From the NCBI GenBank assembly GCA_026168455.1, contig CM047431.1, positions 27,717,569-27,781,568 of the forward strand: DNA of 64,000 bases, given 5' to 3'. Made by a program: the position numbers and the translations under genes. Shown piece by piece: positions 1-11,254 of the stretch (position 1 is the first letter of the stretch; every line of letters begins with the position of its first letter). Origin of the DNA: Theocolax elegans (Eukaryota > Arthropoda > Insecta > Hymenoptera > Cerocephalidae). The notes under the pieces are model-generated. The model saw only the letters and a list, made by a program, of their open reading frames with translations, was not told the origin of the DNA and did no database searches.

Positions 1-2
1 CT

Positions 3-548
3 ATTTGTGAACGTTTTAACCGTACTTTAGAAAATAAAATGTGGATGCAATTTAGCTTACGAGGCAAGCACAAGTGGTATGATATCTTGTCTGATTTATT
101 AATGGCCTACAATAATAGTACTCATCATACTACTGGAGTGAAACCAAAGGACGTTAATCACAAAAATGAAGCTGAAATATTAGCTCGATTTAAGCAATCT
201 TCTGACACTATGGCAAAAAAAAGAAAACGAACAAAATTTACTACTGGAGACAAAGTTCGAGTGAGTAAATTAAAAAAAGTGTTTGAGAAAGGTTATACCC
301 CCAACTGGTCAACAGAAATTTTCACTATAACTCAAGTAATACCTATAACTCCAATCACATACAAGTTAAAAGATTATCAAGATCAACAAATTGCTGGTGG
401 CTTCTATGAACATGAACTTTTAAAAGCAGAGTATCCAGATGTTTATCTAGTGGAAAAAATCTTAAAAAAACGAGGGAATGAAATTTATGTAAAATGGTTA
501 GGATTTGATAATTCGCATAATAGTTGGATAAGGAAATCAAATGTATAA
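3..548 (+). CDS. Polinton integrase, C-terminal part with chromodomain (5' partial)
   Basis: The frame is open from the window edge (codon at position 3) to a TAA at 546-548. It begins in the last part of the DDE integrase core (an ERFNRTLE segment, where the catalytic Glu region of this family lies). Next comes a basic SH3-like DNA-binding segment with a GDKVRVSK motif. The last 50 residues form a chromodomain with the signature VKWLGFDNSHNSWI. In Polintons such integrases insert the element, and the chromodomain may direct it to chromatin marks. No stop or frameshift is visible in this part. It converges with the polymerase gene. The start and the two catalytic Asp residues are off the window. 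Confidence 0.85.
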   Translation: MCERFNRTLENKMWMQFSLRGKHKWYDILSDLLMAYNNSTHHTTGVKPKDVNHKNEAEILARFKQSSDTMAKKRKRTKFTTGDKVRVSKLKKVFEKGYTPNWSTEIFTITQVIPITPITYKLKDYQDQQIAGGFYEHELLKAEYPDVYLVEKILKKRGNEIYVKWLGFDNSHNSWIRKSNV

Positions 549-587
549 AATAGAAAAATAAATGCAATTTTAAAGTCTTTATTGGTA

Positions 588-3500
588 TTATTTATTTTCT
601 TGCTCATTAATTTTGTAATGACCCCATGGTAATGTGTCTGTTTCTTCAGATATTAAATATCTTTTATCATCATAAAGACTTGATGCTATTTTTTCTTGAT
701 TTTCCGAATACACATTATGTTGTCTAGAACGAATTATACATTGATCTCTCACTTTTACAGATGAATTTTGTAAACATTCTACATAATCGTTAAAAGTGAT
801 TGTATCCTCAACTACGTTATTTTTTACACCTTTTGCTTTTTTTACTCTATCTTCTCCTTCAACTCTAATACTGTACATTTTACTCCGCAAATTCAGTCAT
901 AATAAGACCATTACACTCATATTCATTAATCCAACATCTTTCTTGTTGACACGAGGCATTTGAAAAATATTATTAGATGAATACTCAGATGTATCAAAAT
1001 ACTGAATGTCTCATTTCATAACTTGACAGATATCTTCATGTTGAATTTCGTATATCAAACTGTCCGTGTCAGTATACAGTAATTTGGAATTATCACCAAA
1101 TTCTTTTTTCATATAATTGTAATGAAAATCGTATACTAAAGTCTTTGATAAATCTAATACACAGAGACCTATGTAAATTGGTTTATTTACGTAAATATCT
1201 GTTTTTGTAAGTTTTCCTGCAATGAGATTTTCATCTATAATTGATCGGCTGTGAAAATTTGGTTGACTTATTAAAAATTCAGCACCATATCGACCATCCC
1301 ATTTAGTAATAAGACGAACGTCAACTCGTTTTCTCACATTTTCCATTGTTTTTCCAAATACTGCGTTGTTCATCAATTTATACAAGTTCTTTTCAAATTC
1401 ATTTTCTGCAGCTTTTCTAATGTCAGTATTCAAGTTTATGTACGATTTTAACCATGGTTTCTAGTTAAATTTCAAGACTCTATGAATTTTTTGAAGTTTT
1501 AGTCCAATTTGTAGAGCTTGTTTTAAATTACGATAATGTAGAACGTACCGCTTCTTAGAATGCAACGTAGTCATAAGCTTTGAATATGAAGAACCCTGAG
1601 GTTTCATGTGTTCAGGACACAGAGGTAGATCTTGATGTTGATTATGTAAATGTACAGGATACTCTAAATCTACTTCCAAAATATAACCTACTGGTGAGTC
1701 ATTTGAAATATTAATGAAATCTAAACAATTGATTTCGTCAATAGTTAGCCAAGTAAAACCACTATAAGGTAAATACTGTTGCATAGCCCAGCCGTACAAA
1801 TTGTTTACATCATAATACATTAAATACTTATTTTCTTTATCTTTATTATAATTTGGCATATATTTATTGTTAGCACATGCATATCGATTGCAACATTGAC
1901 TAACTCCTCCACGAATACCCCTCTCGATAAACATTAACATATCTATATCAGTAAGTAATTCTAATTGAACTTTTGTCACTTTTAGCGCAGCATCCCAAGT
2001 TAATCCAGGTGCAGAAAAGTAGTGAGCTGGATCTAAACTATAAGTTTTAAGACAATTGTTTCGAAAATTTTCAAAAACTTCTGTCAAAAGTAGTACATGT
2101 GGTTTTAAATATAGATCAGAATACTGTCCTAAAGTTTTAATTTCAAATGCTTTCCAAATATTGTTTGCATGCTGATAATCTTCTTCCAAAATATTAGTAT
2201 TATTTAATTTATTATAAAATTCTTCTTTTGCTGGTAATTTGGTTACTTCAAGTTTTTCTATAGAATCTAAATAATCATACGGAAAAATTCCTTTTCTTTT
2301 GAGCAACTGATACTTTTCATCCGTTAATTGATCATATTTAGAAAATTCAGATCTTAAAACATTTAATTCATCAAGGTATGATGATAATTTATTTAAAGAT
2401 GATGGCAGAAAACGGAAGGAATCAATAAATCTGAATTTTATCATATTATCTGAAATATGTTAGTAAAAGCTATAAATCGCTCTTTGTTTAGTGGTAACAG
2501 ATCCACCTTGCCAGGAAATGTGTTAGCAATATCTCTAATAAGAAAGTGGGAATCATATCCAGTTAGGTTGTGAAATATTACTGGAATAGTAGTTGAATCT
2601 TTATAATTAATATTACATCCATTGTGAGCAGCTCCTCTAAACCTAAAAAATTCAATAAGTTTATAAATGAATACAAATTATTCAAACTTGTTTAAATTAT
2701 AAAAATTAAAATATTTACCTGCCAGTAAAGTGACAATGGTCTCGAACTTTTGTTTGACCTTCAAATGGTTTATCACAAATATGACATGTCTGTACTTTAT
2801 GAAAATTAATTTCTTGATTTGGTGTAAGCTTCTCCATTGGTGTAATATTTTGAAAAATAGATTCAAGCTTTTTTGCTAGCTTCTGCAATTCTAAAACAAA
2901 CCATTTAGCTGGCTCAGGGCCTCTGTAGCTTCGATAATAGGAGATATTGTCATCATAGCTACATTTCATATAATATCCAATACTAATTGCTTCATGCTGT
3001 TGGTAGACGTTATTATCTTGTATAGCTTTAAGTATGCATTCAAAATCAGCACATATTGTAAATGGTACTCTTTCCTTATTTTTATAATTTTTAAATTCTA
3101 TGATTTTGTTTTGTATACTTGGTAAATTTACACGACATTTATTCAGCTCTGTACATTCTTGGTCATGTATTTTTAAACTGTATTCACTATAAAAATAATG
3201 TAAACATCGATTGCATATAATTTTTTTTACTTTCTTTTTCGAAAGATTCCGAGATACTAGTCGAGATAAGTCACTGATCCACACGTAATGGTAAATCATT
3301 TGAAAATTTTTATCAAAATCTCTGTTTTCAGGAGTATAACAATTTTGTAATAGAAGAAGGTTAATGTGAGTTTTTTTTGTTTCTGACGTAATATAATAAG
3401 GTAAAACTTCAAAACTATCAAATCCATTTTTCCTTAAAATATACACATTAATAGAAATATAATTTAGTTTTTCGAATTTCGGTATTTGGCAAAGTCTAAC

Positions 3501-4449
3501 TGGAAATTCTATACCAGTAAAATTTAAATCATTTTCATAAACTTTGTAACTTGATATTCTATCACTATGTTTTTTAATTGGATGTAATGCTGATAGAATA
3601 GCCCATTTAAAACACTCATCATCAAAATTTTTTACGTTGACACAAGCATGTTTATTCTTAATAGCATCAGGTAGATCGATGTAAGAACTACCACGCACAG
3701 GGTTGTATCTGTTTAGATGAACACATAAATTAATTATTGATCTTAATGACCAACCAGTCTCTCTCTTGAAATTCTTCAATATCCTTTGCAATAGAGTTCT
3801 TTATATTCTGCGTAAACCAGTCTTTTAAATTTGTTGTTGGTACAACAGATTCTGCTTTTATATTAAAATATTTAGTTTCCACTACTTCTTTATCAGCTTT
3901 TGATACAACAAATTCAGCAACTAACACTGCATAAATTTTTAACGCGTTTTCTTTTTTTAAGACATTCTTAACTCGAGATATGAATAAAGTCTGCGCATCT
4001 TTCATAAACTCAATAACATCTAAATTTTTTAAGTTTACTATTACTCCCGATTTGACGCGCCCGTCAAACGCGCTCTCCAAATCTTGCCAGCTTACTCGAT
4101 TTTCACTCCGTTTTCCTTGCACTCCACTACCTGTTTTTAATAAACACTTGAACTTTTCTTCAATTCCTTTAAGCAATGCAATAGTTGATATTAATTTTGT
4201 TTTCTCAGCAACAGTAGTGTCATGTTTGAGCAGACTACGTTTGAGCAATTTAAGATTTTTTTTATTAAATCTTTTCCACTTAATTACTTGCTCTAATTTT
4301 GTATGATTTGATGCAACAAGCTGGTAAGCTTGAAGCATTACGTTTACTAAACGATTGCAATCAAATAGAAGCATGTTCACTCTTTGAGAATCAGAATAAA
4401 ACTTTGATATGAAAAGCATTTGCAAATTATATATATGCATGTCAGTCAA
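588..4449 (-). pseudogene. Protein-primed DNA polymerase B of Polinton A (decayed)
   Basis: The gene reads leftward. An N-terminal domain of about 235 residues (4,449-3,730) is followed by zinc-finger-like Cys/His pairs (CNRCLHYF, CHICDKPF), an exonuclease-like region (ADFECIL) and the polymerase palm. Motif A is DVNNLYG near 1,790-1,825, motif B is NNAVFGKT near 1,350-1,375, and motif C is TDTDS near 1,055-1,070. The C-terminal 100 residues end at 588. Breaks are: a frameshift near 3,775; an intron at 2,643-2,718; a one-base loss near 2,462; an in-frame TAG at about 1,461-1,463; a TGA near 1,008-1,010; and a frameshift near 888. It would have replicated the element by protein priming. It cannot now make a full enzyme. 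Confidence 0.9.
2643..2718 (-). other. Spliceosomal intron inside the Polinton A polymerase gene
   Basis: On the minus strand the exon ends ...GGCAG and the intron starts GTAAATAT. The intron ends TTTTTTAG, after which the coding sequence resumes. It is 76 bp and very AT-rich. Removing it keeps the same reading frame between the Cys/His motif CHICDKPF...CHFTG and the exonuclease region that follows, whereas reading through gives a stop at once. This is inferred from frame logic and consensus sites; no transcript is available. Confidence 0.75.
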
Positions 4450-5063
4450 GACAATTCTATGAATTTTTTTTTAATTTCCAAGTAATTATTGTTTAAATTA
4501 ATTATTGAATAAGCTTTGTAAAATTGTTCAATTTTTAGAAAGTGTATTAACTTCTAGGAAACGCACTAATTTGGTATGAGTTTGTATACAGCACTATATG
4601 TAAATTAAATGATTTTATTAATTAAAACGAATTAATTCTTGGAAATTAATGTTTAGACTAAATATTAGTAAAAGCGAGACTTTCTCATCAATTGCGATAT
4701 ACATAAGCAGTTGTACGTAATTCTCAGAAAAGATTTTCATAGAATTTTTGATGGTTGAGTAATTGAATATTTGACACACGCACACATGTTAAGTAATAAG
4801 GTGATAGTTTGACTGCATGTGAGTCTTGATCCCTAGGCGCACTGACCTACTCATCATCTGTGTACCATCCTCATGCAATTGATAATCGTAATAATACTCT
4901 AAAAAGGATCTCGTGGAATTTTACGTGGCTCACGCACACCTGTTAATTAATTTGGAGGGGACCGTGTATGTATATGGGATGGTGGAGTGGTGGGGGGGGG
5001 GGGGGGTCCAGAAGCCCCCTTGCCTATCTACTTGCCTATCTACTTATGTATTTTTCCATGCGT
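4450..5063. other. Intergenic stretch, no gene recognised
   Basis: This AT-rich DNA follows the 5' end of polymerase A. I see no credible coding sequence and no inverted terminal repeat. A run of about 14 G residues lies near 4,994-5,007. It may hold the degraded end of Polinton A. Confidence 0.4.
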
Positions 5064-5430
5064 AAAAAAAAGTCGTGAATATGACTTAAAAGAATGTGTA
5101 TTAGTTTACTCATTCCTGATGATAAAACTCATAGAATTTTTAAATGTGTACTCAATGATAATAACGGATCTAAAATTTAATGCATTAAATGTAGATGCAA
5201 AATTATTTTGAGATAAAATAAATATTAATCAAATAAATCATACACTTTTCTAAACATCAATGTGATATATACAATAGATTAAAAATTAAATACATTAATT
5301 ATTGCATTTTTAAGATAATTCTATTATAAACAGTGATGGCAAAAGAAAATTCAAATTTTAATAGTGGCAATATAAAATACGAACTACATTTGAAAAGTAT
5401 TTCAAAAATTATTAATTTAGGAGTTATACC
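5064..5430 (+). repeat. Dispersed repeat X, copy 1
   Basis: About 365 bp match 36,741-37,125 in the same orientation with roughly 90% identity by eye, including the shared string TGATATATACAAT and a segment reading ATGGCAAAAGAAAATTC. Short open frames exist but none is convincing. The repeat lies just left of palindrome 1 here. Copy 2 lies to the right of repeat Y, so the order of parts differs between the two loci. Confidence 0.7.
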
Positions 5431-5496
5431 TGTTATATAATCGGAGTTATTGGAATTTTAACTATTTTTTAACTGGATCACTTCACATGGAATCTC

Positions 5497-5540
<44 letters not shown>

Positions 5541-5542
<2 letters not shown>

Positions 5543-6488
5543 GCTATTTCACGTCAAGTAGTACGATGAAAATTTTAAATCGCTCCAAAATTTGAGAACA
5601 GGCTGAAAATATCTTCCAGAAGATAGAAAAAAAATGTAAGATGTTAAAAATAATTTACCTAAGAGTTATTCGACCATGAAAAATGGAAATTTTTCAATTT
5701 TTTAGAAAAATTGCTATTTTTAAAGCCATTTATCTCAAAATCTATTGATTTTTTTGAAAAAACATTACAAATAACTTTTGTTAAAAATAATCTTTAGAAC
5801 TTATCTCCCTAGGTCATAATTCTTAATTATAAAATCTCGAAGAGATAGGATACCCGAAAATATTGGATATCAAATAAAGGCGACCATGCCACCATCGATT
5901 TTGATCTATCACCGCTCACAAGATTACATTTTTCGAGAGCTTTTGAATGGCTTGGGTTAGATTATTGGCCAAGACCGCTGGTGTAAATTATACCCTAAAA
6001 TAAATGGAAATGATTGATTTTATGAGGTTTATGAGGCATAACTTACACCAGCGATCTTGGCCAATAATCTAACCCTAACCATTCAACAGCTATCGAAAAA
6101 TGTAATCGTTTGAGCGGTGACAGATAAAAATCGATTGTGGCATGGTCGCCTTTTTTCGATATCCAATATTTCCGAGTGTCCTATCTCTTCGAGATTTTAA
6201 AATTAAGAATTGTGACCTAAGTAGATAAGTTCTAAAGATTATTTTGAACAAAAGCTGTCTGTAATGTTTTTTCAAAAAAATCAATAGATTTTGAGATAAA
6301 TGGTTTTAAAAATAGCAATTTTTCTAAAAAATTGAAAAATTTCCATTTTTCATGGTCGAATAACTCTTAGGCAAATTATTTTTAACACCTTAAATTTTTT
6401 TTGTATCTTCTGGAAGATATTTCCAGCCTGTTCTCAAATTTTGGAGCGATTTAAAATTTTTATCCTACCACTTGACGTGAAATAGCCC
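5541..6488. repeat. Large palindromic (foldback) element 1
   Basis: The left arm begins GGGCTATTTCACGTCAAGT directly after a (TA)n tract. The right end is its reverse complement directly before another (TA)n tract. The arms are about 470 bp with only scattered differences and meet near 6,014. Nothing coding is visible. The (TA)n on both sides suggests insertion into TA microsatellite DNA. A transcript would fold into one long double-stranded hairpin. Confidence 0.85.
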
Positions 6489-6505
6489 ATATATATATAT
6501 ATATA

Positions 6506-6905
6506 ATATAAATTTTAAATAAACAAGTATGTATTTATTAGAAACAAATTGGATATAATTATAGACTCAAACGCAAATTTTGAAAGAGGGCGCAAATTAC
6601 GAATTACGGGAGAAATGGAAGAAACAGGTTTTTATTTATATGCCGTTAAAATATTATAAATAGTTCTTTAAAATTAATACAAAAATTTATTTATTTAAGA
6701 AGAAAGTTTTATTACTCTTAAAGTAAAAAATATTAGTGGCATAGGACTTTTGGCGATGATCCATCGTCATTAAATAAATTAATTTTAGGAGGTGAAGTTC
6801 TATTTAGATCTGTTTAAAATAATCCAATATTTTAATAAGTAGTTACTAAATTCTACAATTTAGTACGTATGTGCACTTTACTATTTTTGGTAAGTTAATG
6901 TTTCA
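6506..6905 (+). repeat. Dispersed repeat Y, copy 1 (with internal deletion)
   Basis: The sequence matches 35,653-36,130 in the same orientation but lacks about 70 bp present there, so the 68-codon open frame of copy 2 is broken here. It is preceded by (TA)n and palindrome 1. After about 6,905 the similarity ends. Confidence 0.7.
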
Positions 6906-7203
6906 TTAACATTTATAATTGTTGAGGTGTGGATATAAAATGGAGAGAATTTTATTCTATAATAATGTGGATTTATTTAACTACTACTTCTTATATACAT
7001 CGACATGTTTATTCGACGAAGGCTCAAGCCAGAGAGATCGAGTAGCAGAGAGAGCGTCGTCTTGTCCGGCGTCTCTCGCACTATAGTCATACTCACATAC
7101 ATACTGGAGAGGGGAGACTTACAAGTGTGTCTCCACCTACACTCATTAGCACGCTCACTTATTTCGGCGTGCTTCACACTATACATGATTAGCGTACAAT
7201 ATT

Positions 7204-7263
7204 GAACTTGGTTTGAACTTGGGTATATAACATGAACTTGGTTTGAACTTGGGTATATATAAC
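7204..7263 (+). repeat. 30-bp tandem duplication
   Basis: A 30-bp unit beginning GAACTTGGTTTGAACTTGGG occurs twice, at 7,204 and 7,234, each ending in a TATATA-like stretch. It lies just upstream of the first non-LTR element and may belong to its 5' untranslated region. Confidence 0.8.
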
Positions 7264-7405
7264 AATATACACACCCACTGCTCTCGCTGGTTCATTGAAG
7301 CGGCCGGCTTCGCCCACGTTGCCATCGCTCTGCAAGGTAACCTAGCTATCGTGCGCACGTGAGGCAGTCACCCAGCCCCTCTCTTCGGCGACTGCAGCTA
7401 ATACA

Positions 7406-8329
7406 ATGGATAACGACGAGGCTCCGAGGTGGTTTACCAGCTTTGCTGAACGTTTGGGAAGGAAGTTCGACAACCGCTTCAATGAATTGAGCCGCAAGTT
7501 CGACGTTATTCAGTCAGACATTCGAGCTATTCGTACAGATGTAGATGCACTCGCGCAGGCTACGGATAAGGTTGTGTCTGACGTACGGGACGTTCGTGGG
7601 GACGTGGACGCTCTCGCTCGTTCTACTGATTTACGCTTTGATGAATTGCGACGCGAATTCTCGACACGCATGCAAGCTGCTGAGAGCACCCCAGTCCGCA
7701 CGGACGTTGCGTCTCGCTCCCATGATGAGGCATGCGAGATCCTACTGCTCGGTGTTCCGGAGGCGGTTACATTATCCGATGATGATGTAGTAAAATCTCT
7801 ACTTGAAGCTATCGGTCTAAGTCGTACTTATTTTCAAATCGCGGATATACGCAAATGGGAGCCGCGCCGTGGATCTCGGGTGACTCGTGGGGGCGATGTG
7901 TATGGTGCAAGTTCAAGCTCCAGCTCGAATGTTAAAACGCGTGGATTAGTTTTTAAGCTACTTTCTTCCTCGATTCGCTATGCGGTTATGGCGCGCAGCA
8001 TCAAACTAGGAGGGCTTAATGCCCAAGATATTTTTAAGATGGGTGGATCCGCCAGTCTGTACATTCGGCCCCTATGGCCGAAACCTATACATGCGCTTTG
8101 GTCGCGGGCGCTGCACGAGTCACAGCGATTGCATTATGCGCGGCCGATAGTTCGCGACTCATGTGTTTGTATTAGGGAAACGAGGGAGAGCCCTCTTATA
8201 AAAGTGGACGAGAAAACAACTTTTAGCGATTTTACGCCTAGGACGCGATCTAATATTAATATTAATAATAACATTAATAGTAAGAATGATAATAGAGTAA
8301 GTACTAATATGTCTATTTCAAATGATTGA
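7406..8329 (+). CDS. ORF1 protein of non-LTR element A
   Basis: The frame is uninterrupted for 307 aa. Residues about 15-95 show a heptad-like pattern with repeated DVxxLARSTD-like units, which fits a trimeric coiled coil. Residues about 105-255 look like the RNA-binding fold usual in ORF1 proteins: a short beta strand (EILLLGVPE), then a long stretch with VFKLLSSSIRYAVMARSIK. The C-terminus is low-complexity Asn/Ser. ORF1 proteins coat the element RNA and act as chaperones. ORF2 follows within about 10 bp of the TGA. Assignment rests on position and fold pattern more than on a firm family motif. Confidence 0.75.
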   Translation: MDNDEAPRWFTSFAERLGRKFDNRFNELSRKFDVIQSDIRAIRTDVDALAQATDKVVSDVRDVRGDVDALARSTDLRFDELRREFSTRMQAAESTPVRTDVASRSHDEACEILLLGVPEAVTLSDDDVVKSLLEAIGLSRTYFQIADIRKWEPRRGSRVTRGGDVYGASSSSSSNVKTRGLVFKLLSSSIRYAVMARSIKLGGLNAQDIFKMGGSASLYIRPLWPKPIHALWSRALHESQRLHYARPIVRDSCVCIRETRESPLIKVDEKTTFSDFTPRTRSNININNNINSKNDNRVSTNMSISND

Positions 8330-8335
8330 CTAGGT

Positions 8336-9247
8336 TTGGGTAACAATGTTTTTAATATATTTCACATAAACATAAATAGAATTAAGCCACATTTTGCTGC
8401 GATTGAGGCTCTAGTCTACCCGTGCTCGTACGACGTGATAGCCGTGTCTGAGACTTTTCTTACCCCATCTGACGCGTCTGATGTTGTTAAATTGCCGAAT
8501 TATAACTTTGTTAGGCTTGACCGCATTGGCAGGGGGGGAGGGGGCGTGGGCGTATATGTCCGTAATGCTTTTAGGGTGAAGGTAGTTGGGAAATCTGATC
8601 CGATATTTGGACATTTCTTGCGAGTTTTTTAAGGTGCTAGTGTGTGTTGTGTACCGACGCCCGGGTGCTGCATTGCCAATAGTTTTCTTTAATCTACTCT
8701 CGGAGCTGCTTCCTTCGTATGAGCTTGTGGTGGTTACTGGGGATTTTAATATAAATATTTTAAGAGATAACCAAAACGTGGATTACTTAATGTCGCGTTT
8801 AGGCGAGCTCAATCTTAAGCTAGTCCCGTCAGAGCCGACTCACCATGCGCACTGTGCGGACCATATGTCACATACATGGCTTGATCTGTTTATCCTGCGT
8901 GATTCTAACCTACGATTTAAGTATATTAAATCCGATAGTCCATTTTTGGCTGATTCGGGGCATGATTCTATTCTTCTTTATCTTGATCTGTCTAAACGAA
9001 AGAGCATATCAAATAGGATTGTGTCACGCGGGTTGAACAATGTCAGCCATTTACAGCTCGCTGGCGCCTTTAATGAATTGTATGGGGAAATCTCTGATCC
9101 TCGGGTGCGGGGAAGTTCTGTTTACCGTGACGACCTAGATGTAGTCGACATTGATCTGGCTGTTAATGGTTTGAGTTCTGCGCTCCTGCAGGCCTTTGAT
9201 CGGTTGGCCCGTTAAGAACTTTCGTAACAACAACTAAGCGTAAAGTA
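8336..9247 (+). pseudogene. APE-type endonuclease domain of ORF2 (element A), frameshifted
   Basis: The first segment has the endonuclease start (FHININRI, VSETFL, GGGVGVYVR) and stops at about 8,632. The second frame, from about 8,610, continues with VYRRPG, the core GDFNIN, TWLDLF and SGHDS near the active site, and stops at 9,215. The usual catalytic motif has SDH; here it reads SGHD. A further shift near 9,205-9,250 is needed to enter the reverse transcriptase frame. The enzyme would nick target DNA for target-primed reverse transcription. Confidence 0.85.
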
Positions 9248-9250
9248 TGG

Positions 9251-11254
9251 ATGACGCCGGAAGTGGGGAGGTTGATTAGGGAGAGGAGGCGTGCGTATCG
9301 TAGGGCTAGGTCGACGGATAACGCGGTGGATTTTCGTGAATATAGGCAATTGCGCAGTTTAGCCTCAAATGCTCTAGAGTCAGCTCAGTTTAACTATATC
9401 AATGATGAACTGAATGAGGCGACTGATTCACGGTCAAGATGGCGTATACTTCGGAAATATGGCGTTGCGGGTCATCGAAGGCCCTCCCCTGCGTCGCTTT
9501 TCTTACTTGATGAACTCAAGGAGCACTACGCTTCAGTTTCGCGACGAGCCATTCCGCTTTCTCAGCATACTTTGGCGGACGTTATTATTTTTGAGCCGTT
9601 CTCCGTCGATACGCGTTTCTCATTCGGTAATATATCGGCAGCTCAAGTACATGAGGCGTTGGGGCGAGCAACTTCGCGCGCGGTGGGACTCGATAGTATA
9701 TCGATTCATATGCTTAGGTTGGCTGGGGCCTGTGTTGTGGACGTTCTCGCTGGCATCTTTGGCGCATCGCTACAGTCTGGTATTTTTCCCTCGGAATGGA
9801 AGAAAGCGTTAATCTATCCGCCAGCCAAGTCTGCTGTTTGTGAATCTATTTCTGATACCAGGCCAATTGCACGTCTGAGTGACATGTCGAAGCTGCTACA
9901 GAGGATCGTTCATGGACAGTTGTCGGGTTACCTTGAGGAACATGGGGTGCTCTCCCACCGTCAGGCTGGTTTCCGTAGAGGACATAGCACACAAACTGCA
10001 TTGCTTGGAGTTTTGGATGATGTGCGCCGGGGTATTGACCAGCGTATGGTCACGTTATTAGTCTTGTTTGATTTTTCGAAAGCTTTTGATACAGTACCCC
10101 ATGGCGCGCTTCTTCGGAAGCTCCGAGCGATCGGTTGTGGGGATAAGGTGGTGGAATGGTTCTGTTCCTACTTGATGGGCCGCAAGCAGGCTGTTGAGGG
10201 TGATGGGGGTGAACGCTCTGGTTGGACCACTGTCCAGGCGGGAGTCCCTCAAGGCAGTGTACTGGGTCCCCTTTTATTTTCTATTTTTATAAATGACCTG
10301 CCTGCGGTCCTGAAGTACTCAAACCATATGATTTTTGCAGATGATACGCAAATGTATTATACTTTCTTGCCGGCGGAGTTCGATCGGGCTGTGGGAAGGG
10401 TTTCTCGTGACGCGGGGGCGGTTGCTGATTGGGCGGAACGAAATGGCTTATCGTTGAATTTGGCGAAGACAAAGATTCTGCTGCTGGGTAGCCAACAATA
10501 TGTATCTCGTTTCGATCTGGGTAATGCAACCAGGATTAATGTTAATGGCGTATCGTTGCCATACGAGTCTGTTGTTAAGTCGTTGGGTCTGTGGATTATG
10601 CCGACGCTCGACTGGTCGAGGCACGTATCACAGATTTGTCAAAAGGTTCATGGAGTGCTGCATACCTTGCGTTTTTATAAAACGGCACTTTCGCGAATTA
10701 CACGCAAGAAGCTAGTCGAGAGTCTGGTATGGCCCCACCTGGATTACGCGTGCGCGGTCTATAATGACGTTGATCAGGTGCGTGACTTAAAACTTCAGCG
10801 GTTACTAAATGCATGTGTGCGTTTTGTTTGGGGAAATATCCCTAGAAGAGCACATGTTACTCCATTTCGGTTACAATTGGGCTGGCTGTCGGTTGAGCGC
10901 AGAAGAGCATATCTTATCGGGTCATTGGCTTATAAGATCATTTCATCTTCAACGCCCTTATACCTTCATCAACACTTCATCAGAACCGATTCCCGCCCTC
11001 AAATTCGTCATTCCAATCGCATTCAGTTTCGTCCCCTCACGTATCGACCACCTCGCACGGAAGCCCTAAGCGCCTCATTTCTCATCACTTCCTCCAAAAT
11101 CATCAACGCCTTTCATGATTTGGACTTTGACTTGCATGACGCATCGACATTCCAGAATCAGCTTCATGATCATCTAACTGCGCTCGATCGACAGGCCTGG
11201 ACGAGACGCGTGGTTGAGGAGGGCCTTGTTGTGCCGGTGGTTCCGCCATTGTAG
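9251..11254 (+). CDS. Reverse transcriptase part of ORF2 (element A)
   Basis: This uninterrupted 667-aa frame starts in the linker (WMTPEVGRLIRERRRAYRRA). The reverse transcriptase domain spans about residues 130-390, with DFSKAFDTVPH (motif A), AGVPQGSVLGPLLFSIFIND (motif B region) and FADDTQMYY (catalytic FADD box, motif C). The C-terminal third contains the thumb and the conserved LKLQRLLNACVRFVW region of this clade. The ATG at 9,251 is internal to the original ORF2, since the endonuclease lies upstream in other frames. Length and motif order fit CR1/Jockey-superfamily elements. Confidence 0.9.
   Translation: MTPEVGRLIRERRRAYRRARSTDNAVDFREYRQLRSLASNALESAQFNYINDELNEATDSRSRWRILRKYGVAGHRRPSPASLFLLDELKEHYASVSRRAIPLSQHTLADVIIFEPFSVDTRFSFGNISAAQVHEALGRATSRAVGLDSISIHMLRLAGACVVDVLAGIFGASLQSGIFPSEWKKALIYPPAKSAVCESISDTRPIARLSDMSKLLQRIVHGQLSGYLEEHGVLSHRQAGFRRGHSTQTALLGVLDDVRRGIDQRMVTLLVLFDFSKAFDTVPHGALLRKLRAIGCGDKVVEWFCSYLMGRKQAVEGDGGERSGWTTVQAGVPQGSVLGPLLFSIFINDLPAVLKYSNHMIFADDTQMYYTFLPAEFDRAVGRVSRDAGAVADWAERNGLSLNLAKTKILLLGSQQYVSRFDLGNATRINVNGVSLPYESVVKSLGLWIMPTLDWSRHVSQICQKVHGVLHTLRFYKTALSRITRKKLVESLVWPHLDYACAVYNDVDQVRDLKLQRLLNACVRFVWGNIPRRAHVTPFRLQLGWLSVERRRAYLIGSLAYKIISSSTPLYLHQHFIRTDSRPQIRHSNRIQFRPLTYRPPRTEALSASFLITSSKIINAFHDLDFDLHDASTFQNQLHDHLTALDRQAWTRRVVEEGLVVPVVPPL

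Larger units (their letters stand above)
1..4449. mobile_element. Polinton/Maverick-type element A (partial, decayed)
   Basis: Two hallmark Polinton genes sit tail to tail: the end of a retroviral-type integrase with a chromodomain on + and a protein-primed family B DNA polymerase on -. Their stop codons are only about 40 bp apart. The left part (rest of the integrase, any capsid genes and terminal repeats) lies outside the window. The right boundary is unclear; I found no terminal repeat after 4,449. The polymerase differs strongly in sequence from the one at 45-54 kb, so this is another lineage rather than a copy of element B. Many frame breaks show that it is an old insertion. Confidence 0.85.

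Noticed and set aside
2445..2480. Second intron in polymerase A (TACTAAC and TTTCAG-like sequence)
   Set aside because: No fitting donor is present; a one-base deletion near 2,462 explains the frame change more simply.
6966..7199. Possible solo LTR (TGTGG...GTACA) with an AATAAA-like site on the minus strand
   Set aside because: The flanking bases do not form a target duplication and no second copy is seen in the window.
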